Positions 22,024 to 26,546 of a DNA stretch of 26,546 bases are shown here, one piece after another; the first letter of the stretch is position 1; the number at the start of each line of letters is the position of its first letter. The DNA lies in NCBI GenBank assembly GCA_050012355.1, contig JBEKHI010000124.1:1-26546 (forward strand), read 5' to 3'. The notes beneath the pieces are model-generated. The model was not told the DNA's origin. It saw only the letters and a program-made list of their open reading frames with translations, and searched no databases. The DNA comes from JBEKHI01 sp050012355. Its GTDB lineage: Bacteria > Actinomycetota > Actinomycetes > Streptosporangiales > Streptosporangiaceae. A program made the position numbers and the translations under genes.

Positions 22024-22866
22024 TTAAACAAAATCGGTCAGTTCGGACACGGGCACCGGTGGCGGTTCGGCGGCCGGAACCAGCACCACGACCCGTAGTT
22101 CGCTCGGCTTCAGGTCGGTGAGGGTAACGACATCCACCGCGGTCGCCCGGTGGTCGTCGGGGAGCCGGATGCCCCGGCGGGAACGAGGCGGGCATGCGTG
22201 GTCGGCGTAGGCGTCCCACAGACGCCGGGCGTCGGGACTGGCGCCCAGGCAGGTGTCGATCAGGGTGGCGATGCGGGTGTCGCGAGGGTGCTGCGCGCGG
22301 GCCATCCGCAACTGAGCGAGCAGTGGCGCCGCCCAGTCGTTCTCCCAGTGCACCAGCCTTTGCCGGGCGTCCGCGCTGGTCAGCACCCAGCGGGCGTAGT
22401 CGGAATCGTCGCGCAGCCACGGGTAATAGGACTCGCACGGCTCGTTGTGCAGGATAACCCGGGAGTACCGGTTGAGGACGTAGGTGGGCCAGCGTTGGCC
22501 GCTGACCACCTGGCGGAGGCTACCGTCCGGCGGCACAGCGGCGGCGTCGGCCGGCGACGGTGGTGGCTTCCGGCCCACTGCCAGCAGGTACAACAGCACC
22601 CGTTCGTCCGCGCTGAGCCTGAGCGCCCGCGCCGCCCCGTCGAGGAACGCGTCTGAATAGTTGGCCCGCACGCCACGTTCGAGGTTGCTATACCAGACAA
22701 CGCTGACCCCGATGACTTCCGCCATCTCCTCCTGCGTGACGTTACCGCCTCGCCGTCGCCATTCCCCGGTGGCCCGCGACGTGTCTGGAGTCAGGCGACG
22801 GCGCCACGCCTTGACGCATCCGGCTAGCTCACCGTTCGTGGTGAGCGACGCGTATTCCCTTTTCAT
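22024..22866 (-). CDS. XRE-family regulator with MmyB-like C-terminal domain
   Basis: 280 residues from an ATG at 22866 (MKREYASLTTNGELAG); the frame is open upstream to 23064 but the extra part has no supporting ribosome site. The helix-turn-helix is VTQEEMAEVIGVSVVWYSNLERGVR, about residues 43-67. The C-terminal part reads WPTYVLNRYSRVILHNEP, YPWLRDDSDYARWVLTSADARQRLVHWENDWA and LLAQLRMAR, the MmyB-like putative ligand-binding domain (MLTR_LBD). Such regulators often bind small hydrophobic ligands and control neighbouring, sometimes divergent, genes. It diverges from the NB-ARC/TPR gene across about 280 bases and ends at the inverted repeat 21992-22020. Confidence 0.9.
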   Translation of the reverse strand: MKREYASLTTNGELAGCVKAWRRRLTPDTSRATGEWRRRGGNVTQEEMAEVIGVSVVWYSNLERGVRANYSDAFLDGAARALRLSADERVLLYLLAVGRKPPPSPADAAAVPPDGSLRQVVSGQRWPTYVLNRYSRVILHNEPCESYYPWLRDDSDYARWVLTSADARQRLVHWENDWAAPLLAQLRMARAQHPRDTRIATLIDTCLGASPDARRLWDAYADHACPPRSRRGIRLPDDHRATAVDVVTLTDLKPSELRVVVLVPAAEPPPVPVSELTDFV

Positions 22867-23140
22867 GCCTTCGACGGACCCGGGACCGCGGCGGGTGCGA
22901 GCTGGTCGTGACGCTTGACAACATCCCGGTGGGTGAAGAGAACTCCTGGGGCGACTGAGCCGAAATTGATCGTCACCCGGTATGCCTCCTCGATCAGCAT
23001 GGCAATTCTTGGTACTACGGCACCTCGCACGCAGGCAGTTCATCGGCGGACATCGGTTCTCCACCGGGTTCCCTCGCCTGCGCGCGTCCGTCCCATAGTG
23101 TCCGGCGAGCCCAGCGCGTATCGTTGATTCCGGCGATTTC

Positions 23141-23170
23141 CGAAAAATGGCGAAAATCTACGAAAAGTTA
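23141..23170. repeat. Three CGAAAA motifs phased at 10-bp intervals
   Basis: CGAAAA begins at 23141, 23151 and 23161, exactly one helical turn apart, in an otherwise G/C-rich region just before the NB-ARC/TPR gene. The arrangement fits intrinsically bent DNA or an operator. The earliest possible start codon of the gene (23147) lies inside it. Confidence 0.6.
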
Positions 23171-23245
23171 CCATTTTGGATGGCTACCGCGAGGATCCGA
23201 AATTTGGACGAGCAGGCCCCCGATACCCTCGTAGCCGACGCGGCT

Positions 23246-25639
23246 ATGGTGCAAACCCCCGATGAGCTCGCCGCGCTGCTGCGGGCCCTGCGCCGCCGTC
23301 ACGCCCGCCGCCGCCACGACAGCGAGCTGACCTACCACACCATGGCATCCCGCACCGGCTATTCGCAGACCGCGATCGCGGAGTACTTCACCGCCAAGAC
23401 CATCCCGCCGACCGACCGGTTCGATGCCCTGATCGGGCTGCTCGGCGCGGCCGGGGCCGAGAGGAGTGCCCTGGCCACTGCCCGTGACCGGGTCGACGAA
23501 CGTCGCCGGGGTCGCCATCAGCCGACATCGGGTGAGGGTGGCGTACCGCAGCAGTGGGCCACCGCAGGACCCGACCGGGCCGGCCGCCTGCGGTCAGAGG
23601 CGAATGGGAGCCACGCCGCCCACGGCGTGCCGCGGCAGCTTCCGACCGCGTTGCGTCACTTCAGCGGACGCCACGATGAGCTAGCGGAACTGGACCTCCT
23701 CCTGGACCAGGCCCCCGCCGCTGGGGCCGCGCTGGTCACCGCGATTACCGGTACCGCCGGTATCGGCAAGACCACTCTTGCCGTCTTCTGGTCGCACCGG
23801 GTAGCCCACCGATTCCCCGATGGGCAACTATACGTAAACCTGCGCGGATTCGACGCGAGCGCCGCGGCGACGGACCCGGCGGAAGTGCTGCGCCGGTTCC
23901 TGAACGCGCTGAACGTTCCGCCGGAGCGGATACCGGCGGAGGTGGACGCCCAGGTCGCGCTGTACCGAAGCCACCTCGCCGGACGGCGGATGCTGCTAGT
24001 GCTGGACAACGCCCGTGACTCCGCTCAGGTCCGGCCGTTGCTGCCGGGCGCGCCCGGCAGCCTCGTGCTGGTAACCAGCCGCAGCCAGCTCACCAGCCTG
24101 ATCGCCGCCGACGGCGCCCACCCCTTGACGCTGAACCTGCTCACGAGCGAGGAGGCGCGGCTACTGCTGAGCCGCCGCCTAGGCGCCGACCGGGTGGCCG
24201 CCGAGCCCTCGGCGGTCAGGGAGATCATCACCCGGTGCGCCCGGCTGCCCTTGGCCCTGGCCCTCATGGCCGCCCGCGCCGCCGTCCGGCCCACGGTCCC
24301 GCTGCGGCTGCTGGCCGATGAGCTGGGTGATACGCAGCAGCGGTGGCAGACACTCGCCGACGACGACCCGGCCAGCGATGTACGTGCCGTATTGTCCTGG
24401 TCCTACCAGGCCCTCACCCCGGCGGCGGCGCGACTGTTCCGGCTGCTCGGCTTGCACCCCGGCCAGGACACGGACGCGCTGGCCGCGGCGAGCCTGGCCG
24501 GGCTGCCGATCAGCACGGTGCGGCCGCTGCTAGCCGAGCTGACCCAGGGCAGCCTGCTCGTCGAGCATGCCCCTGGCCGGTACATCCTGCACGACCTGCT
24601 GCGCGCCTACGTCACGCACCTCACGCAGCGGATCGACGCCGAAGATCAGCGCCGCGCCGCGACGGGCCGTGTCCTGGACCATTACCTGCATAGCGCGTAC
24701 GCCGCCGCGCTGCTGCTGGACACGCCCGCTGGTCCGCTGACGCTCGAGTCCGCGCCGCCCGGGGTCACACCGCAGCAGCACGCGGACTACAAGCAGGCCA
24801 TGCGCTGGTTCACCGCCGAATACCGGGTGATACTGGCTTCGATCGACCACGCCGCCGCGGCCGGATACGATACCCACGCCTGGCAGCTCACCTGGGCGGT
24901 GTCGACCTTCCTTGACCGGCAGGGGCACTGGCATGACTTTGCGGTAGCGGGTTGCGCGGCGGTGGCCGCTGCCGACCGGCTGGCCGACCCGGCCGCTGCG
25001 GGATGGGCACGTCGCATTCTCGCCCGCGCGTACACGCGGCTGAATCGCTTCGAGGACGCTGACCTTCAGCTACAGGACGCTCTCAGTCTGTACGACCAGT
25101 CCGCTGACCAGGCCGGGCGCGCCGATACGCACGATTACCTGTCCATTCTGTGGTGGCGGCGCAATAGCCTCGGGAAGGCACTCGACCACGCCCAGCAGTG
25201 CCTTGACCTGTCCCAGGCCATTGGCCACCGAGCCAGAATGGCACGTGCCCTGAACGCGGTCGGCTGGATTCAGGCGCTGCTCGGCGACCACCAGACGGCC
25301 CTCACCTCATGCGATCAGGCTCTCGCCCTGCAGCAGGAACTCGGTGACCGGCATGGAGAGGCCGCCACGTGGGACAGCCTCGGCTACGCCCACCACCATC
25401 TCGGGCACCACGTTCAAGCCATCGTCTGCCACCAGAACGCTCTGACCATAGTCCAGTACCTTGGTGACCGCTACCAGGAGGCCGAGTCCCTCGGCAACCT
25501 CGGCGACACCCACCTCGCCATGGGCGACTCGCACGCCGCCCACGGCGCCTGGCAACAGGCCTTGACGATCCTCGACGAGCTCAATCACCCTGACGCCGAA
25601 CAGGTCCGTGTCAAGCTCGCCATGCTCCGTTCGGAATGA
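23246..25639 (+). CDS. NB-ARC/TPR regulator with N-terminal helix-turn-helix
   Basis: 797 residues from 23246; the frame is open to 23147, and ATGs at 23147 and 23180 are alternatives. No start has a clear ribosome site; 23246 is preferred because upstream codons include a rare TTA and A-rich DNA. Order: helix-turn-helix (LTYHTMASRTGYSQTAIAEYF) near the N-terminus; NB-ARC ATPase with P-loop ITGTAGIGKTTLAVF, Walker B MLLVLDNARD, VLVTSRSQL and RLPLALALMAARA; a winged-helix-like part (LFRLLGLHPGQDTDALAAASLAGLP); and a C-terminal TPR array with repeats such as QAIGHRARMARALNAVGWIQ and QYLGDRYQEAESLGNLGDTH. The layout resembles AfsR-like and other STAND regulators but has no SARP domain. ATP-dependent oligomerisation and signal sensing by the TPRs are family knowledge; the target genes are unknown. 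Confidence 0.92.
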   Translation: MVQTPDELAALLRALRRRHARRRHDSELTYHTMASRTGYSQTAIAEYFTAKTIPPTDRFDALIGLLGAAGAERSALATARDRVDERRRGRHQPTSGEGGVPQQWATAGPDRAGRLRSEANGSHAAHGVPRQLPTALRHFSGRHDELAELDLLLDQAPAAGAALVTAITGTAGIGKTTLAVFWSHRVAHRFPDGQLYVNLRGFDASAAATDPAEVLRRFLNALNVPPERIPAEVDAQVALYRSHLAGRRMLLVLDNARDSAQVRPLLPGAPGSLVLVTSRSQLTSLIAADGAHPLTLNLLTSEEARLLLSRRLGADRVAAEPSAVREIITRCARLPLALALMAARAAVRPTVPLRLLADELGDTQQRWQTLADDDPASDVRAVLSWSYQALTPAAARLFRLLGLHPGQDTDALAAASLAGLPISTVRPLLAELTQGSLLVEHAPGRYILHDLLRAYVTHLTQRIDAEDQRRAATGRVLDHYLHSAYAAALLLDTPAGPLTLESAPPGVTPQQHADYKQAMRWFTAEYRVILASIDHAAAAGYDTHAWQLTWAVSTFLDRQGHWHDFAVAGCAAVAAADRLADPAAAGWARRILARAYTRLNRFEDADLQLQDALSLYDQSADQAGRADTHDYLSILWWRRNSLGKALDHAQQCLDLSQAIGHRARMARALNAVGWIQALLGDHQTALTSCDQALALQQELGDRHGEAATWDSLGYAHHHLGHHVQAIVCHQNALTIVQYLGDRYQEAESLGNLGDTHLAMGDSHAAHGAWQQALTILDELNHPDAEQVRVKLAMLRSE

Positions 25640-25650
25640 GGGCATGAAAA

Positions 25651-25684
25651 ACGGGCCGTCCGGTTCTAGAGCCGGGCGGCCCGT
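25651..25684. terminator. Bidirectional terminator hairpin between convergent genes
   Basis: ACGGGCCGTCCGG (25651-25663) pairs with CCGGGCGGCCCGT (25672-25684) with one G-T type mismatch and an eight-base loop. AAAA precedes it on the plus strand, giving a U-tract for the minus-strand rpmE2 transcript. It lies between the converging NB-ARC/TPR and rpmE2 genes. Confidence 0.8.
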
Positions 25685-25705
25685 GATGGCTGGGGCCTGA
25701 GGCTG

Positions 25706-25963
25706 TCAGGCGCCCTTGGCGTTGCTCCCGTACCGGCGGCGGAACTGCTCCACACGCCCGGCGGTGTCGAGGACGCGTGCCTTCCCGGTGTAGAACGGGT
25801 GGCTCGCCGATGAGATCTCGACGTCGATGACGGGGTAGGAGGCGCCGTCCTCCCAGGCGATGGTGTGGTCGCTGGTCAGAGTCGACCTGGTGAGGAAGGC
25901 GAAGTTCGCCGCGCGGTCGCGGAAGACGACCGGGCGATAGTCCGGGTGGATTCCCTGCTTCAT
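25706..25963 (-). CDS. rpmE2: 50S ribosomal protein L31 type B (zinc-independent)
   Basis: 85 residues: MKQGIHPDYRPVVFRD, then ISSASHPFYTGKARVLDTAGRVEQFRRRYG. The Cys pairs of zinc-binding L31 are absent, which defines the type B paralogue. It replaces the zinc form in ribosomes when zinc is scarce. AGGAG lies about eight bases before the ATG, inside the end of rpmG, only two bases separate the genes, and expression is probably controlled by the Zur box at 26153-26167. Confidence 0.95.
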   Translation of the reverse strand: MKQGIHPDYRPVVFRDRAANFAFLTRSTLTSDHTIAWEDGASYPVIDVEISSASHPFYTGKARVLDTAGRVEQFRRRYGSNAKGA

Positions 25964-25965
25964 GA

Positions 25966-26130
25966 TTACCGCTCCTCTCGGAACTCAGTGGGGTGGCCGG
26001 TTACCGGGTCGTACTTGCGGATGACGAGCCGGTCGGGATCGTTCCTGCGGTTCTTCCTGGTCACGTACGTGTAGCCAGTCCCGGAAGCCGACCTGAGCTT
26101 GATGACGGGCCGAAGTGTGCTGCGACTCAT
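25966..26130 (-). CDS. rpmG: 50S ribosomal protein L33 (zinc-independent form)
   Basis: 54 residues: MSRSTLRPVIKLRSASGTGY, then YVTRKNRRNDPDRLVIRKYDPVTGHPTEFREER. It has no Cys, so it cannot bind zinc, unlike the CxxC form. The ATG overlaps the stop of the flavin monooxygenase gene by ATGA, and rpmE2 follows after two bases. The C-minus L31/L33 pair is a standard Zur-regulated unit in actinobacteria. It seems to be chromosomal background rather than part of the cluster. Confidence 0.95.
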   Translation of the reverse strand: MSRSTLRPVIKLRSASGTGYTYVTRKNRRNDPDRLVIRKYDPVTGHPTEFREER

Positions 26131-26546
26131 GCCCCGTATAACCACCGGGTAATGAAAATCATTCCCAATAATGAGTGGGTGGCTCCTTCGTGCTCTCCCT
26201 TGAGGGCGCCGGTGAGGAAGTCGACGAGCCCGAACGGTGCGCGGTCGCCGAGGCAGAGATCCAGGATCTCGTCCGCGTCCGCGTACTCGGACTCGCTGCG
26301 GCGGAACATCGTCTCTTCGTAGCCGGTGAGTGCCGCTTCGATGTCGTCGGGGTGCGCCGCGATCGCCTTCCCGAGCTCGGCGCCGTCGAGCATCGCCAGG
26401 TTGGCGCCCTCGCCGGCCGGCGGCATCAGGTGCGCGGCATCACCGAGGAGCGTCACCCCGGGTACGCGGTCCCATCGGTGTCCGTTCGGGAGTGTGTAGA
26501 TCGGGCGGGGGATTGGCGCGGTCTCGCCTTCGGTGATCAGCGCGGT
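26127..26546 (-). CDS. FAD-dependent monooxygenase, C-terminal part (5' end outside the window)
   Basis: An open frame of 139 codons enters from the right edge. ITEGETAPIPRPIYTLPNGHRW, then VTLLGDAAHLMPPAGEGANLAMLDGAELG is the second FAD-binding motif (GD...P..G.G.N.A..D) of the PHBH-type aromatic or TetX-like hydroxylases. The Rossmann GxGxxG part would be upstream of the window. The last residues (GMIFITRWLYGA) are encoded by the DNA that holds the Zur box, and the stop overlaps rpmG by ATGA. It may oxidise an aromatic or antibiotic compound, but its link to the cluster is doubtful. Confidence 0.85.
   Translation of the reverse strand, partial: TALITEGETAPIPRPIYTLPNGHRWDRVPGVTLLGDAAHLMPPAGEGANLAMLDGAELGKAIAAHPDDIEAALTGYEETMFRRSESEYADADEILDLCLGDRAPFGLVDFLTGALKGEHEGATHSLLGMIFITRWLYGA
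26153..26167 (-). promoter_or_regulatory. Zur box upstream of rpmG-rpmE2
   Basis: On the minus strand TGGGAATGATTTTCA matches the actinobacterial Zur operator TGAAAATGATTTTCA at 13 of 15 positions. It lies 23 bases before the rpmG start and inside the 3' end of the monooxygenase gene. Its downstream genes are the classical Zur targets. Confidence 0.75.

Noticed and set aside
22915..22943. TTGACA at 22915-22920 as a promoter of the NB-ARC/TPR gene
   Set aside because: The hexamer 17 bases later (GAGAAC) is a poor -10 box and no conserved flank is present.
1..26546. CRISPR arrays, tRNA or rRNA genes
   Set aside because: No spaced direct repeats of CRISPR type and no tRNA- or rRNA-like sequence was recognised by eye; the only tandem array is the coding 9-bp repeat.

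Overview
The window is high-GC DNA with strongly G/C-biased third codon positions, long runs of overlapping genes, a StrR-type ParB-fold regulator, an MmyB-type XRE regulator, an NB-ARC/TPR regulator and a Zur-type L31/L33 pair. This points to an antibiotic-producing actinomycete; the genus cannot be fixed from the sequence. Positions 1 to about 22,900 look like a specialised-metabolite gene cluster. From about 25,650 the DNA looks like ordinary chromosome (zinc-independent L31 and L33, and a flavin monooxygenase cut by the window edge).

Layout. (a) 1-1371, minus: an acyl carrier protein (ACP) followed by a partial, probably ThDP-dependent enzyme. (b) 1589-4214, plus: sulfotransferase and two short-chain dehydrogenases in one operon. 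(c) 4236-10823, minus: a tightly overlapping operon read from a 20-codon leader ORF into an adenylate-forming ligase, an HSL-type alpha/beta hydrolase, a PEP-mutase/isocitrate-lyase-fold protein, a free-standing condensation-domain protein and a 14-TM exporter. (d) 11051-12990: two divergent SAM methyltransferases. (e) 13118-13757: a small secreted protein, a large inverted repeat and a transposase remnant. (f) 13745-18909, minus: a six-gene operon of ligase, ACP, ketosynthase, ketosynthase-like partner, 4-hydroxymandelate-synthase-like dioxygenase and PhyH-type oxygenase. (g) 19053-20641, minus: DUF3050 protein coupled to a phosphopantetheinyl transferase. (h) 20816-25639: three regulators. 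(i) 25706-26546: rpmE2, rpmG, a Zur box and the monooxygenase fragment.

How the genes may work together (inference). The 4-hydroxymandelate-synthase-like enzyme could turn 4-hydroxyphenylpyruvate into an aromatic building block. The two ligases would activate acids onto the two ACPs, which the phosphopantetheinyl transferase would prime. The ketosynthase pair would extend or condense a chain, and the lone condensation-domain protein could join two units as an ester or amide. SDRs, the PhyH oxygenase, the DUF3050 protein, two methyltransferases and the sulfotransferase would tailor the product, and the MFS pump would export it. The 4-hydroxyphenylglycine partners Hmo and HpgT are not in the window, and there is no modular PKS or NRPS, so the product class cannot be named.

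The most unusual signals are: a shared promoter cassette (TTGACA, exactly 17 bp, TA-C/G-box, with conserved flanks) at three places in the cluster; ten perfect in-frame copies of a 9-bp unit inside the first ligase gene; a ketosynthase whose first active-site His is Ser, paired with an ACP whose DSL motif reads GSL; a hydroxymandelate-synthase-like enzyme lacking an internal block of roughly 35 residues; and a leader ORF that overlaps the ligase start by ATGA.
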